Shown here piece after piece: positions 45,635 to 54,844 of a stretch of DNA of 64,000 nucleotides. The stretch lies in NCBI RefSeq assembly GCF_001575205.1, contig NZ_LSRE01000014.1:1-64000 (forward strand). Direction: 5' to 3'. The notes beneath the pieces are model-generated. The model was not told where the DNA came from, did no database searches, and was given only the letters and a program-made list of their open reading frames with translations. The DNA comes from Tsukamurella pseudospumae. Lineage in GTDB: Bacteria; Actinomycetota; Actinomycetes; Mycobacteriales; Mycobacteriaceae. Each line of letters opens with the position of its first letter. Positions within the stretch are counted from its first letter, which is position 1. The position numbers were made by a program, and so were the translations under genes.

Positions 45635-46180
45635 GTGAATACCTCCGAAATTCGTCCACCGATCGATCTCGCCTTCGCTGATGCGCCGCGGCGGGTCGTG
45701 AGTTTCGCGGGGCTGTTGCATCGCGCCACCGGTGACGTCGAGTCGTACGATGGTGCGGTCACCGTCCTGCAGGGCCTCGGCGTGGGCCGCCTCGCGGTGC
45801 AGTCCGCACAGCGGATGCTGGACGCGATCGTGGAGAGCCCGATCCCCGAGGCGGAGTGGGAACCGATGGCGGCCATCCTCGGCGACGAGCTCGCGCTGCT
45901 CGTCGGGGTGTCGCCGTCGTCGATGGCGCGCTACCGCAACGGTTCACGGGCCACGCCCGATGTCGTCGCGGAGCGCCTGCACGTGCTGACGCAGATCGTC
46001 GCCGACCTCGCGGGCTCGTACAACGACTACGGGATCCGTCGATGGTTCCGGCGCACCCGCACGGCGCTCGGCGGTCGCGCACCGTCGGACATCCTGGCCG
46101 GAGAGTGGAACGCGGACGGCCCGGACGTCCGCGCCGTGCGGGACCTCGCCGAGGCCCTCATCGCCGGGATGGGCGTATGA
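45635..46180 (+). CDS. Xre/MbcA/ParS-type antitoxin of an Xre-RES module
   Basis: The 181-residue protein has a central Xre-like helix-turn-helix (LALLVGVSPSSMARYRNGSRATPDVVAERL, about 88-117) and a C-terminal DUF2384-like region ending GGRAPSDILAGEW, which in this family plugs the toxin active site. The ATGA overlap with the RES gene and the antitoxin-first order are typical. TAGATT (45622-45627) ends seven bases before the GTG. It should also autorepress the operon. Confidence 0.83.
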   Translation: MNTSEIRPPIDLAFADAPRRVVSFAGLLHRATGDVESYDGAVTVLQGLGVGRLAVQSAQRMLDAIVESPIPEAEWEPMAAILGDELALLVGVSPSSMARYRNGSRATPDVVAERLHVLTQIVADLAGSYNDYGIRRWFRRTRTALGGRAPSDILAGEWNADGPDVRAVRDLAEALIAGMGV

Positions 46181-46704
46181 GGCTGTTCCGCAACGCCGAT
46201 CGGCGCTACCCGTTCCTCGGGGAGAGCGGCGAACAACCGCCGGGCCGGTGGCACGGCACCGGTGAGGGTCCTGTGCAGTACCTCGCGGACACGCCCGACG
46301 GCGCCTGGGCCGAATTCCTCCGCCACGAGGAGATCACCGAGGTCGAGGATCTCGCCGGTGTCAGTCGTGCGCTGTGGTGCATCGACATCGATCTCGGCGA
46401 GCCGGTGCGGGTCGACCTCCCCGAGTCGGTCCTCGTCGGTGGCGTCGAGAGTTACGCGCAGTGTCGGGCGGCCGCCGGAGAACTGCGAGCGGCGGGGAGC
46501 ACGGTGATCACTGCCCCGTCCGCGGCGCTGATGCCGGGATCGGCCGGTGGGCAGCAGGTCTCGAGGGGCGCCGTGGTTCCCGGCCCGGAGCGCGACGGTG
46601 CCGTCGTCGTGGCGTTCGGCGCCTACCCGGATGCCGAGGGATGGTCCGTCGTCGAGGACGGCCGCCCGCCCGCGCGGCTACTCGATCACGTCCGCGCCCT
46701 GTAG
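46177..46704 (+). CDS. RES-domain toxin (NAD+-degrading)
   Basis: The 175-residue RES-family toxin has the eponymous residues in place: Arg24 (GRWHGTG), Tyr35 and Glu46 (YLADTPDGAWAEFLRH). The RES toxins MbcT and Res phosphorolyse or hydrolyse NAD+ and halt growth unless bound by the partner antitoxin. The active-site Arg/Tyr/Glu appear intact, so the toxin may be functional. Its 3' end overlaps the convergent methyltransferase gene by 19 bases. Confidence 0.83.
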   Translation: MRLFRNADRRYPFLGESGEQPPGRWHGTGEGPVQYLADTPDGAWAEFLRHEEITEVEDLAGVSRALWCIDIDLGEPVRVDLPESVLVGGVESYAQCRAAAGELRAAGSTVITAPSAALMPGSAGGQQVSRGAVVPGPERDGAVVVAFGAYPDAEGWSVVEDGRPPARLLDHVRAL

Positions 46705-47600
46705 GTCACGACCCCGCTCCACGGGGCGCCGCCCGGATTGCGCGGGTCGGGCTGCGGTGCAGCAGCCAGACGGTGCGCCTCGGCCCCGTCGAATCGGCCC
46801 ATCGCCACCGCGGCCGGGAACAGCGGTTCGACGGTGTCGGCGACCCAGCCGCGCCGCTCGAAGTGGGCCACGCCGTCGGCAGGCAGGAACCGCCACGGCG
46901 CGCGCCGGAGGATCCCCTGATTCCGCTGTGCCATCAGTTTTCCCACGCCCGCGGCGCTGAGGTCGAGGCACCACCGATCGATGCGCGCGGCGAGCAGCGT
47001 GTCCGCGAGGGCGTCGGCCTCGTCGGGGGAGAGGTACATGATCAGCCCCTCCGAGAGGACGGCGGTCCGGCGCTGTGAATCCACGGATCTGCGGCCGTAC
47101 GAGGCCTGATCCGGCCTCGTGTGCTCGCTGCGCCGTGGATTCACAGAGGCGAGCAACGCCGAGAGGGCATCGACGTCCGTCAGGTCGAGTGGCACTCGCC
47201 GCAGGCGGCACCGCGGCGGCTCGTCCGCGAGGATCGCAGCCTTGTGGTCGAGGATCGCGGGCAGGTCGACCTCGATCCACTCCACGTCCGCGGGCAGGTC
47301 GAGCCGGTACGGCCGGGCATCGAGGCCCGCGCCCAGGTTGACGACGGTGCCGTAGCCCTCGGCGACGGCGGCGGACACGGCGCGATCGATCAGCACGGTC
47401 CGCGCGGTGAGGTACCAGGCGTCGCCGCCGGCGGACGCCGGGGAGGCCGAGGCGGACGCGGCGATCGCGACCCCGGACGCCCCGGCGAGGCGGGCCGCGA
47501 ACGGGTCGCGGAACAGCGCGTCGGGCCGGGCCGATTCGAGCGCCCGGTGGTGCGCGACCCAGCGCGCAGTGTCATCGACGGTCCGTACGTCGTCGTGCAT
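46686..47600 (-). CDS. Class I SAM-dependent methyltransferase (LCMT-like) with in-frame palindromic insert
   Basis: The 304-residue protein belongs to the leucine-carboxyl-methyltransferase-like group of actinobacterial methyltransferases. VVNLGAGLDARPYR is the SAM motif, VDLPAILDHK follows, and SEGLIMYLSPDEADAL is the conserved second half. Between LLASV and TAVLSEGL lies an extra stretch of about 25 residues, rich in Arg/Ser/Gln, encoded by a 74-bp palindromic element at 47073-47146. The frame is preserved. GGAGGACGCC precedes the ATG. It is divergent from a TetR gene with two operators between. Confidence 0.82.
   Translation of the reverse strand: MHDDVRTVDDTARWVAHHRALESARPDALFRDPFAARLAGASGVAIAASASASPASAGGDAWYLTARTVLIDRAVSAAVAEGYGTVVNLGAGLDARPYRLDLPADVEWIEVDLPAILDHKAAILADEPPRCRLRRVPLDLTDVDALSALLASVNPRRSEHTRPDQASYGRRSVDSQRRTAVLSEGLIMYLSPDEADALADTLLAARIDRWCLDLSAAGVGKLMAQRNQGILRRAPWRFLPADGVAHFERRGWVADTVEPLFPAAVAMGRFDGAEAHRLAAAPQPDPRNPGGAPWSGVVTYRART
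47073..47146. repeat. Palindromic element inserted in frame in the methyltransferase gene
   Basis: The ends CTGTGAATCCACGG and CCGTGGATTCACAG are perfect 14-bp inverted repeats. Inside, ACGAGGCC and GGCCTCGT form a second perfect 8-bp stem around TGATCC. The 74 bases plus one flanking base would add 25 codons, so the host frame is kept. No related copy was noticed elsewhere in the window. Confidence 0.75.
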
Positions 47601-47615
47601 GGCGTCCTCCTGATC

Positions 47616-47648
47616 CTCTATGAACGTAGAGTCTCTATAGTTGTAGAG
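47616..47648. promoter_or_regulatory. Tandem TetR operators
   Basis: Two 16-bp sites, CTCTATGAACGTAGAG (47616-47631) and CTCTATAGTTGTAGAG (47633-47648), have the same CTCTA/TAGAG arms and lie one base apart. They sit 15 bases before the methyltransferase ATG and about 90 before the divergent tetR start. Repression of the methyltransferase by TetR is the likely result. Confidence 0.65.
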
Positions 47649-47740
47649 GAAGTGGTTCGGTCCCGCAATTCCCGGTGGTTCCTGCGGTGGCGACCTGGGG
47701 TTTCGCCACCGAGACCGCTGGGAATCGAAAGGAGTAGGTC

Positions 47741-48310
47741 GTGGATGAGCGACGCGCGGCGATCTGCGAGGCGGTGCTCGACCTCGCGGCCGCCGGCGGT
47801 AACCGGGCGATCTCGCACGGCGCCGTCGACCGGCGGCTCGAGCTGCCGAAGGGGTCGGCGTCGTACTACTACCGCACCCGCGCCGCGCTCCTCACGGCCG
47901 CGATCGAGCACCTCCGGGAGCGGTCGCGCGCCGAGTTCGAGAAGGTGGTGCCGCGCACCGTCGAACCCGATGACGCGACGGACGTGATGGCGCACCAACT
48001 GCACCTCCTGCTCACGGTTCGCCGGCGCGACGCGCTCGCGCGGTACGCCCTTGCGCCCGACGCCGCGGCCGAGGGGCTCGCGGAACCCCTGGCGACCTGC
48101 CTGTTCTCCGTCCCGCTCGCGACGGAACTGTTCCGCGGACTCGGCGCGACGGACCCCGTATCCGCTGCGCGGGACCTGATCAGCCTGCTCGAGGGACTGC
48201 TGTTCGATCGGCTGTACGGCGCCCGATCGCTCGCGGCGCCGAGATCGGACGAGGAGAGCCTCGCGGACCTGCGTGGACCGATCCGCCGGGCGATAGACTG
48301 CGCCCCATGA
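47741..48310 (+). CDS. TetR-family transcriptional regulator
   Basis: The 189-residue regulator begins with a TetR motif ([48 protein letters not shown]) and a C-terminal effector domain resembling the TetR_C_33-like group. It is divergent from the methyltransferase. Its stop overlaps the gpm start by 4 bp (ATGA), a probably fortuitous junction at the edge of the accessory segment. AAAGGAG lies upstream of the GTG. Confidence 0.85.
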   Translation: MDERRAAICEAVLDLAAAGGNRAISHGAVDRRLELPKGSASYYYRTRAALLTAAIEHLRERSRAEFEKVVPRTVEPDDATDVMAHQLHLLLTVRRRDALARYALAPDAAAEGLAEPLATCLFSVPLATELFRGLGATDPVSAARDLISLLEGLLFDRLYGARSLAAPRSDEESLADLRGPIRRAIDCAP

Positions 48311-49053
48311 CTTACGGCACCCTGATCCTGCTCCGTCACGGCGAGAGCGAGTGGAACGCGTCCAACCAGTTCACCGGCTGGGTCGACGTGGCCCTCACGG
48401 ATAAGGGGCGCGGCGAGGCCGCCCGCGGCGGCGAGCTGCTCAAGGAGAACGGCCTGCTGCCCGACGTCGTCTACACCTCGCTGCTGCGCCGCGCGATCAC
48501 GACCGCGAACCTCGCACTGGACGCCGCGGACCGGCACTGGATCCCCGTGGTCCGCGACTGGCGCCTCAACGAGCGTCATTACGGCGCACTGCAGGGGCTG
48601 AACAAGGCCGAGACCAAGGACAAGTACGGCAACGAGCAGTTCATGCTCTGGCGCCGCAGCTACGACACCCCGCCCCCCGCGATCGACCCGGCGAACGAAT
48701 ACAGCCAGACCGAGGACCCCCGGTACGCGCTCCTGCCGCAGGTGCCGCTCACCGAGTGCCTGCTCGACGTGGTCAAGCGCTTCATCCCCTACTACCAGGC
48801 CGTCATCGAGCCGCGCGTCGCCCAGGGCGAGACGGTGCTCGTCGCCGCGCACGGCAACTCGCTGCGCGCGCTGGTCAAGCACCTCGACGGCATCTCCGAC
48901 GCCGACATCGCCGCGTTGAACATCCCCACCGGCATCCCGCTGACCTACTCGTTCAACGAGGACGGCTCGGTCGCCAATCCGGGCGGCACCTACCTCGATC
49001 CCGAGGCCGCGGCCGCGGGCGCGGCCGCGGTCGCCAACCAGGGTGGCAAGTAG
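48307..49053 (+). CDS. gpmA: 2,3-bisphosphoglycerate-dependent phosphoglycerate mutase
   Basis: The 248-residue glycolytic enzyme interconverts 3- and 2-phosphoglycerate. It has [10 protein letters not shown] (catalytic His11), [15 protein letters not shown], and the second catalytic His in [14 protein letters not shown]. Located before senX3-regX3 as in mycobacteria (gpm1, Rv0489). TAGACT (48294-48299) ends seven bases before the ATG, giving it a promoter inside the TetR gene. Confidence 0.95.
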   Translation: MTYGTLILLRHGESEWNASNQFTGWVDVALTDKGRGEAARGGELLKENGLLPDVVYTSLLRRAITTANLALDAADRHWIPVVRDWRLNERHYGALQGLNKAETKDKYGNEQFMLWRRSYDTPPPAIDPANEYSQTEDPRYALLPQVPLTECLLDVVKRFIPYYQAVIEPRVAQGETVLVAAHGNSLRALVKHLDGISDADIAALNIPTGIPLTYSFNEDGSVANPGGTYLDPEAAAAGAAAVANQGGK

Positions 49054-49123
49054 CCGGATTTTCGGTACCGCCCCTTAAGTTCTCCTCAGGCGGGTCTACG
49101 GACGACGGGATAACGTGGCTCAC

Positions 49124-49420
49124 ATGGCTGACGTGACTGTGACTCACTCCCCGGAGCGGGAGCGCTACGTACTCACCGTGGACGGCGAGCAGGCGGGCTA
49201 CCTCGACTACGTGGACGAGGTCGACGTCCGGCTGCTCACCCACACCGTGGTGCACGAGACGCACGCCGGGAACGGCTACGCGGCTGTCCTCACCAAGGCG
49301 GCGCTCGACGACGTCCGGGACTCGGGGAAGAGGGCGCGCGCCGTGTGCTCGTACGTGGCGAAGTACGCCGAGAAGCACCCCGAGTACGCCGATGTTGTCG
49401 AGGTGGCCGCCGACCGGTAA
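49124..49420 (+). CDS. GNAT-like N-acetyltransferase (YidJ family)
   Basis: The 98-residue minimal acetyltransferase has VDGEQAGYLDYVDEVDVRLLTHTVVHETHAGNGYAAVL; HAGNGYAAVL resembles the acetyl-CoA loop and VCSYVAKYAEKHPEYADVV is the conserved tail. TAACGT (49111-49116) ends seven bases before the ATG, which decides against GTG 49115. Small GNATs of this group are of unknown target. It lies between gpm and senX3. Confidence 0.8.
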   Translation: MADVTVTHSPERERYVLTVDGEQAGYLDYVDEVDVRLLTHTVVHETHAGNGYAAVLTKAALDDVRDSGKRARAVCSYVAKYAEKHPEYADVVEVAADR

Positions 49421-49483
49421 CCGGTTGTTCACCAGTCGTTCCCGATGTGAAAGATCGGTCGAGAACCTGGGTACACTGACCGC

Positions 49484-50680
49484 GTGACTGTGGTCCTGTG
49501 CGTGGTGTCCGCCCTGGCGGGCGCACTCATCGGATGGCTCGCGCGCCGGGTCCGGCAGCGCGTCGCAGCCCCCGCGGAGACGGGCCCCACCCGGATGACG
49601 GTGGCCGAGTTGCACCGCGCCGTGATCCGGGACTCGCCCACCGCGCTGGTGGTCGTGGACGGGTTCCGCGACGTGATCCTGTGCAACGCCCGCGCCGAGG
49701 AGTTCTCCCTCGTCCGGGAGCAGCTCCTCGACGACCGCGTGTGGGCGGCCGCGTCCCAGGTCCTCGAGACCGGGGCGCCGCGCACCGTCGAACTGACGAT
49801 CTCGCGCCGATCCGATCGCGCGAGCATCGCCCTGCGCTGCCGCGTGGATCTGATCCACGGCGGGCAGCCCGACGAGCAGTACGCGGTGCTCTACGCCGAC
49901 GACGACACCGAGAACCAGCGCATGGAGGCCACCCGCCGCGACTTCGTGGCGAACGTCTCGCACGAGCTCAAGACGCCGGTCGGTGCGATCGGCCTGCTGG
50001 CGGAGGCGCTGCTGGAGTCCGTCGACGATCCGGAGGCGGTGCAGCACTTCGGCTCCCGCGTCCTCGTCGAGTCGACCCGCATGGGCAACATGGTCAACGA
50101 ACTGATCGCGCTCTCGCGGCTGCAGGGCGCCGAGAAGCTGCCCGACCTCGGCGGCGTCGAGGTCGACGACGTGGTCGGCGAGGCCGTCGCCCGCGCCCAG
50201 GTGACCGCGGAGGCCAGCAACATCTCGCTCATCGTCGACGAACCCTCCGGCCTGGAGATCCGCGGCGACGACACGCTGCTGCTCACCGCGCTGTCGAACC
50301 TCATCTCCAACGCGATCGCCTACTCGCCGCAGAACACCCAGGTCTCGATCAGCCGGCGCCTGCGCCCCGCCGCCGGTCCCGGCGGTGCCGCCGCGGTGGA
50401 GATCGCCGTCACCGACAGGGGCATCGGCATCGCCCCCGAAGACCAGGAGCGCGTCTTCGAGCGCTTCTTCCGCGTCGACAAGGCGCGGTCCCGGATGACG
50501 GGCGGGACCGGGCTCGGTCTCGCCATCGTCAAACACGTCGCCGCGAACCACGGCGGCACCATTAGGCTCTGGAGCAAACCGGGCATGGGCTCGACCTTCA
50601 CGCTGGTACTGCCGGCGCTGGGTGACCCGGACCCGGAACCTGCGGAGCGCGATGACCACAGTGAGGATGTACTGCGGTGA
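49484..50680 (+). CDS. senX3: Sensor histidine kinase SenX3
   Basis: The 398-residue phosphate-responsive kinase has one clear N-terminal transmembrane segment (residues 2-20), a PAS-like domain (about 40-140), the phosphoacceptor His160 in NVSHELKTPVGAI, and the ATPase boxes NLISNAIAYS, DRGIGIAPED and GGTGLGLAIVKH. The second predicted helix of mycobacterial SenX3 is missing or weak here. TACACT (49472-49477) ends six bases before the GTG. It overlaps regX3 (GTGA). Confidence 0.93.
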   Translation: MTVVLCVVSALAGALIGWLARRVRQRVAAPAETGPTRMTVAELHRAVIRDSPTALVVVDGFRDVILCNARAEEFSLVREQLLDDRVWAAASQVLETGAPRTVELTISRRSDRASIALRCRVDLIHGGQPDEQYAVLYADDDTENQRMEATRRDFVANVSHELKTPVGAIGLLAEALLESVDDPEAVQHFGSRVLVESTRMGNMVNELIALSRLQGAEKLPDLGGVEVDDVVGEAVARAQVTAEASNISLIVDEPSGLEIRGDDTLLLTALSNLISNAIAYSPQNTQVSISRRLRPAAGPGGAAAVEIAVTDRGIGIAPEDQERVFERFFRVDKARSRMTGGTGLGLAIVKHVAANHGGTIRLWSKPGMGSTFTLVLPALGDPDPEPAERDDHSEDVLR

Positions 50681-51366
50681 CACACGTACTGATCGTCGAG
50701 GACGAGGAGTCGCTCGCCGACCCGCTCGCGTTCCTGCTCCGCAAGGAGGGGTTCGAGACCACCGTCGTGGGCGACGGGGCCGAGGCCCTGCGGCACTTCG
50801 ACGCCACCGGCGCGGACATCGTGCTGCTCGACCTCATGCTGCCCGGCATGAGCGGCACCGACGTGTGCAAGCAGTTGCGCGCCCGCTCGTCCGTGCCCGT
50901 CATCATGGTGACCGCACGGGACAGCGAGATCGACAAGGTCGTGGGGCTCGAGCTGGGCGCCGACGACTACGTCACCAAGCCCTACTCCGCCCGCGAGCTC
51001 ATCGCCCGCATCCGCGCCGTGCTGCGCCGCGGCGCCGACACCGCGGCCGCCGACGGCCTGGACGACGGCGTCCTCGAGGGCGGCCCCGTCCGGATGGATG
51101 TCGAGCGGCACGTGGTCACCGTCGGGGGAGAGGCGGTGACCCTGCCGCTCAAGGAGTTCGACCTGCTCGAGTACCTGCTGCGCAACAGCGGCCGCGTGCT
51201 CACCCGCGGGCAGCTCATCGACCGGGTCTGGGGCGCCGACTACGTGGGCGACACCAAGACCCTCGACGTGCACGTCAAGCGCCTGCGCAGCAAGATCGAG
51301 GCGGATCCGGCCAACCCCAAGCACCTGGTCACCGTCCGCGGGCTGGGCTACAAGCTCGAGCCCTGA
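50677..51366 (+). CDS. regX3: Response regulator RegX3
   Basis: The 229-residue OmpR/PhoB-class regulator has a receiver domain with phospho-Asp52 (LLDLMLPG) and the acidic pair EDEE at 8-11. The C-terminal winged helix has RVLTRGQLIDRVWGADYVGDT and VHVKRLRSKIE. It is coupled to senX3 by a 4-bp overlap. Known role: phosphate-limitation control of pst and phoA genes; target genes are not in this window. Confidence 0.95.
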   Translation: MTHVLIVEDEESLADPLAFLLRKEGFETTVVGDGAEALRHFDATGADIVLLDLMLPGMSGTDVCKQLRARSSVPVIMVTARDSEIDKVVGLELGADDYVTKPYSARELIARIRAVLRRGADTAAADGLDDGVLEGGPVRMDVERHVVTVGGEAVTLPLKEFDLLEYLLRNSGRVLTRGQLIDRVWGADYVGDTKTLDVHVKRLRSKIEADPANPKHLVTVRGLGYKLEP

Positions 51367-51403
51367 GCTTCACAGCCCGGCGTTTCGGCGTCGGGCCTGA
51401 AGT

Positions 51404-51418
51404 ATATTGGTCTGACCA
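51404..51418 (+). promoter_or_regulatory. Promoter/operator of the FadR-type GntR gene
   Basis: TATATT (51404-51409) resembles a -10 box and is overlapped by TGGTCTGACCA (51408-51418), a perfect TGGT-n3-ACCA dyad of the FadR-subfamily kind. The site is 38 bases before the GntR start codon, suiting autorepression. Confidence 0.55.
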
Positions 51419-51455
51419 CTTGACCACCGGACCGTGTTGACGTTACTGTTCCGGC

Positions 51456-52181
51456 ATGGAACTGAGTGCGGTAACCCGGCGGTCGGCCGCCGACGAGGTG
51501 CACGATCAGCTGCTGAACCAGCTGGTCAGCGGGTCGGCGCCCGTCGGCTCGCGGCTGCCCAGCGAGCGCAAGCTGGCGGAGGCGCTCGGCGTCTCGCGGC
51601 CCGTCGTTCGGGAGGCGATCGCGCGCCTCGCGACGTCCGGGCACGTCGAGGTCCGGCAGGGCGACGGGGCGATCGTCAATGACGTGACCCGCACGGGCGG
51701 GCTCGACCTGCTGCCGCACCTGCTCGTCGCCGCGCCCGACGGTGCCGTCGTCGATCCGTCCGTGGTGCGCAGCGTGCTCGAGGTGCGCGAGTACCTCGGG
51801 CCGTGGATCGCGGAGAAGGCGGCGGCCCGCGCCGCGGACGCCCTGGCGGAGCCGCTCACGACAGCGCTGGCGGCGATCGAGGCCGCCCCGAACGGACCGG
51901 CGCAGCAGGCCGCGGCCCTCGTCTACTGGGACCACCTCGTCCGCGGCGCCGATTCGATCGCGATGTCGCTCATCTTCAACGGCATGCGACGCGTCTACGA
52001 GCCGATGCTCGGCGTCGTCGCCGACGCCGTCGCCGCGGCCGAACCCGCGGACCGGTACCGCGCGCTCAGCGCCGCCGTGCTCGACGGCGACGCCACCGCC
52101 GCCCGCGCGGCCGCGCGGGCCGTTCTCGGCGGCGCGACGGACGTCCTCGGCGGATTCCTCGATGAGATGGAGCAGTCATGA
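51456..52181 (+). CDS. GntR-family (FadR-type) transcriptional regulator
   Basis: The 241-residue protein has a GntR winged helix (DEVHDQLLNQLVSGS, SRLPSERKLAEALGVSRPVVREAIARLATSGHVEVRQGDG) and an all-helical FCD domain. The GntR stop overlaps the hydroxylase start (ATGA), so it probably controls that gene. The FadR type often senses fatty acids or acyl-CoA, which would fit a lipid-modifying neighbour. Mycobacterial Rv0494 occupies the same relative place downstream of regX3. Confidence 0.87.
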   Translation: MELSAVTRRSAADEVHDQLLNQLVSGSAPVGSRLPSERKLAEALGVSRPVVREAIARLATSGHVEVRQGDGAIVNDVTRTGGLDLLPHLLVAAPDGAVVDPSVVRSVLEVREYLGPWIAEKAAARAADALAEPLTTALAAIEAAPNGPAQQAAALVYWDHLVRGADSIAMSLIFNGMRRVYEPMLGVVADAVAAAEPADRYRALSAAVLDGDATAARAAARAVLGGATDVLGGFLDEMEQS

Positions 52182-52864
52182 CCACCACCGATCGCGCGGC
52201 CCGCCGCGGCGTCACCCTCGGCTCCGCCGCCCGCGAATTCCTGCGCCATCCGACGCCCTGGATGATCCTGGTGTTCCTCGCCGGAACCCTCGCAGCCCGG
52301 GTGCTCGTCGGCGAGGGAGGGCTGTCGGACCTGTGGGCCCCGCTGGTCTTCGCCGCGCTGTTCCCGTTCCTGGAGTGGGTGATCCACGTCTTCGTGCTGC
52401 ACTGGCGGCCGCGCACCGTCGGGCCGCTCACGATCGACACCCTGCTCGCGCGCGATCACCGCCGGCACCACGCCGCTCCCCGCGATGTCGATCTGGTGTT
52501 CATCCCCACTCGGGCGCTGCCCTGGGTGATAGCGGGCCTCGGCCTCGCCGCGCCGCTGGGCGTGGGCGCGCTGATCGGCGCGCCGCTGCACGCGACCCTC
52601 ACCTTCATGCTGGTCGAGGCTGTCTTCCTGCTCGGCTACGAGTGGACGCACTACCTCGTCCACACCGACTACAAGCCGCGGAGCCGCGCCTACAAGGCCG
52701 TCTGGCGCAGCCATCGCCTGCACCACTTCAAGAACGAGCACTACTGGTTCTCCGTCACCACGTCGGGCACGTCCGACCGGGTGCTGGGGACCTACCCGGA
52801 CCCCGCCACCGTCGAGACGAGTCCGACGGCCAAGAACCTGCACGGCCTGGACGGGCTCGCTTAG
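52178..52864 (+). CDS. Sterol desaturase / fatty acid hydroxylase family membrane protein
   Basis: The 228-residue membrane di-iron enzyme has the histidine clusters [23 protein letters not shown] and [10 protein letters not shown], with four hydrophobic segments between. The family hydroxylates or desaturates lipids or carotenoids. It is translationally coupled to the GntR regulator. Its stop overlaps the stop of the convergent Rv0495c-like gene by 4 bp. Confidence 0.87.
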   Translation: MTTTDRAARRGVTLGSAAREFLRHPTPWMILVFLAGTLAARVLVGEGGLSDLWAPLVFAALFPFLEWVIHVFVLHWRPRTVGPLTIDTLLARDHRRHHAAPRDVDLVFIPTRALPWVIAGLGLAAPLGVGALIGAPLHATLTFMLVEAVFLLGYEWTHYLVHTDYKPRSRAYKAVWRSHRLHHFKNEHYWFSVTTSGTSDRVLGTYPDPATVETSPTAKNLHGLDGLA

Positions 52865-53691
52865 AGCTCCACGTACTTCATGTCGTAGCTCTGCCGCTCC
52901 GTCGCGGCCGCGGTGGCGGGATGCACAGCGACGAGGGAGTCCTTGCGTGCCGCGCACTCCCGCGCCAGCGCCTCGTAGGCCTGCTCGCCGAGCAGCTCGG
53001 TCAGCTCCGGTGCGTAGCTCTGCCACACCTGCTGCGCCCCGACGTGCGCCTCGGGCGAGCCGGTGCAGTACCACTGCAGGTCGAGTCCGCCTGCGCCCCA
53101 ACCCCGCCGGTCGTACTCGCCGATCGTGGTGCGCAGGATCTGCTCGCCGTCCGGCCGCTCGACCCACTCCTGGGTGCGCCGGACCGGAAGCTGCCAGCAG
53201 ACATCGGGTTTGACGGTGAGCGGCTCCACCCCGGTGCGCAGCGCCATCGCGTGCAGGGCGCAGCCCTCCCCGCCCGCGAACCCGGGGCGGTTGAGGAAGA
53301 TGCAGGCGCCTTCGTACCTGCGCGTCCGGATCGCGGGCTCGTCGTCGAGGTCGTCCTCCTCGAGGTATCCCTTCTTGCCCAAGCCCTTCGACCGGAACTG
53401 CCAGTCGGCGTCCGTGAGCTTCGCGACGGCATTCTTGAGCCGCTTCCGATCGTCCTTGTCCGACAGGAACGCGCCGTGGCTGCAGCAGCCGTCGGTCTCC
53501 CGGCCCGGCTCGATGCCGTGGCACGAGCTGGTGCCGAACATGCACGTCCAGTGCGAGAGCAGCCACGTGAGGTCCGCCGCGATCAGGTGGTTCGGATCCG
53601 CGGGATCGGGGAATTCGAGCCACTCGCGCGGGAAGTCCAGCGGTACCTCCGGAACGGGCCGCCGCAGGCCGGGCATGGGAAGGTCGGTCAC
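52861..53691 (-). CDS. Conserved Cys-rich protein, Rv0495c homologue
   Basis: The 276-residue cytoplasmic protein is conserved at this locus in Mycobacteriales (between the regX3 region and ppx1). Its Cys content is notable: [35 protein letters not shown] and DVCWQLP, suggesting a metal or Fe-S site like the zinc/iron-chelate DUF3109 group. TACCGT (53704-53699, minus strand) ends seven bases before the GTG. It is divergent from ppx, so the two promoters overlap face to face. Function unknown. Confidence 0.75.
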   Translation of the reverse strand: MTDLPMPGLRRPVPEVPLDFPREWLEFPDPADPNHLIAADLTWLLSHWTCMFGTSSCHGIEPGRETDGCCSHGAFLSDKDDRKRLKNAVAKLTDADWQFRSKGLGKKGYLEEDDLDDEPAIRTRRYEGACIFLNRPGFAGGEGCALHAMALRTGVEPLTVKPDVCWQLPVRRTQEWVERPDGEQILRTTIGEYDRRGWGAGGLDLQWYCTGSPEAHVGAQQVWQSYAPELTELLGEQAYEALARECAARKDSLVAVHPATAAATERQSYDMKYVEL

Positions 53692-53724
53692 GGTGCCCAC
53701 GGTAGTCGGGTCTAGATTGACACC

Positions 53725-54684
53725 GTGAGATTGGGAGTACTCGACATCGGGTCCAATACGGTGCACCTGTTGGTGGTCGACGCCCACTGGGGTGCGCATC
53801 CGACTCCGATGAGCTCGACCAAGGCCACGCTGCGGCTGGCCGAGAAGATCGAGCCGAGCGGCCGCCTCAGCCAGGCCGGCGAGGACGCGCTGGTCTCGTC
53901 CGTCTCCGAGTTCACCAAGATCGCCACGAGCTCGGGCTGCGCACAGGTGATGGCCTTCGCCACCTCCGCGGTGCGCGACGCCAGCAACACCGACAGCGTC
54001 CTCGCCCACGTCAAGGCGGAGAGCGGCGTCGACGTCGAGGTGCTCTCGGGTGCCGACGAGTCGCGCCTCACCGCCCTCGCGGTGCGCCGCTGGTACGGCT
54101 GGAGCGTCGGCCGGGTGCTCAACATCGACATCGGCGGCGGCTCGCTGGAGATGAGCAACGGTGTCGACGAGGAGCCCGATGTCGCGCTGTCGCTGCCCCT
54201 GGGTGCGGGCCGCGTCACCCGCGAATGGCTGCCGGAGGACCCGCCCGGCCGTCGTCGCGTGAGCATGCTGCGCGACTGGCTCGACGCCGAGATCGCCCCC
54301 GGTGCGGAGCGCCTGCTCGCGGCCGGCACCCCGGACATGGTCGCGGGCACGTCGAAGACGATGCGCACGCTCGCGCGCCTGACGGGGGCCGCGCCCTCGT
54401 CCGCCGGACCCCGGGTCAAGCGCACCCTCACCGCGAGCAGCCTGCGCCAGCTCATCGGGTTCATCAGCCGCATGACGGCAGCCGACCGGAAGGAGCTCGA
54501 AGGGCTCAGCTCCGATCGCGCGGGGCAGATCGTGGCCGGTGCGCTGGTGGCCGAGGCGGCGATGCGGTCGCTGAACGTCGAGGCGCTGGACATCTGCCCG
54601 TGGGCGTTGCGCGAGGGCGTGATCCTCCGTTATCTGGATACGCAGGCGGGTTTCACACCGGAACACGGCGGTAAAGTCCAGTAA
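53725..54684 (+). CDS. ppx: Exopolyphosphatase, Ppx/GppA family
   Basis: The 319-residue ASKHA-fold phosphatase has phosphate-binding [14 protein letters not shown] at 6-19, the catalytic Glu region [10 protein letters not shown], and [11 protein letters not shown]. The short, two-domain form matches mycobacterial Ppx1 (Rv0496), acting on polyphosphate or (p)ppGpp. TAGATT (53713-53718) ends six bases before the GTG. Its proximity to senX3-regX3 links it to phosphate physiology. Confidence 0.92.
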   Translation: MRLGVLDIGSNTVHLLVVDAHWGAHPTPMSSTKATLRLAEKIEPSGRLSQAGEDALVSSVSEFTKIATSSGCAQVMAFATSAVRDASNTDSVLAHVKAESGVDVEVLSGADESRLTALAVRRWYGWSVGRVLNIDIGGGSLEMSNGVDEEPDVALSLPLGAGRVTREWLPEDPPGRRRVSMLRDWLDAEIAPGAERLLAAGTPDMVAGTSKTMRTLARLTGAAPSSAGPRVKRTLTASSLRQLIGFISRMTAADRKELEGLSSDRAGQIVAGALVAEAAMRSLNVEALDICPWALREGVILRYLDTQAGFTPEHGGKVQ

Positions 54685-54698
54685 ATGCTGTGAGTAAG

Positions 54699-54749
54699 AT
54701 GGTAGATCGCCGCGCGCGCCGTCACGGTCGCGGTGCGGTGAAGAAGTAG
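54699..54749 (+). CDS. Possible very short basic peptide (16 aa)
   Basis: Between ppx and the next gene, ATG 54699 opens 16 codons, [16 protein letters not shown], ending at TAG 54747-54749. Half the residues are Arg, Lys or His. A clear ribosome binding site is lacking, and the length is within chance. It is listed because another very short basic protein (bS22) is real in this window; conservation would have to decide. Confidence 0.15.
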   Translation: MVDRRARRHGRGAVKK

Positions 54750-54844
54750 GATCTGCGACAGACCAGATTGGCGTGTGTGGCGGTTGTGACAGCACCGGCG
54801 TACGCGCGGCCCATGGGGCCGACGAACCACAGGACGGTGACGTG

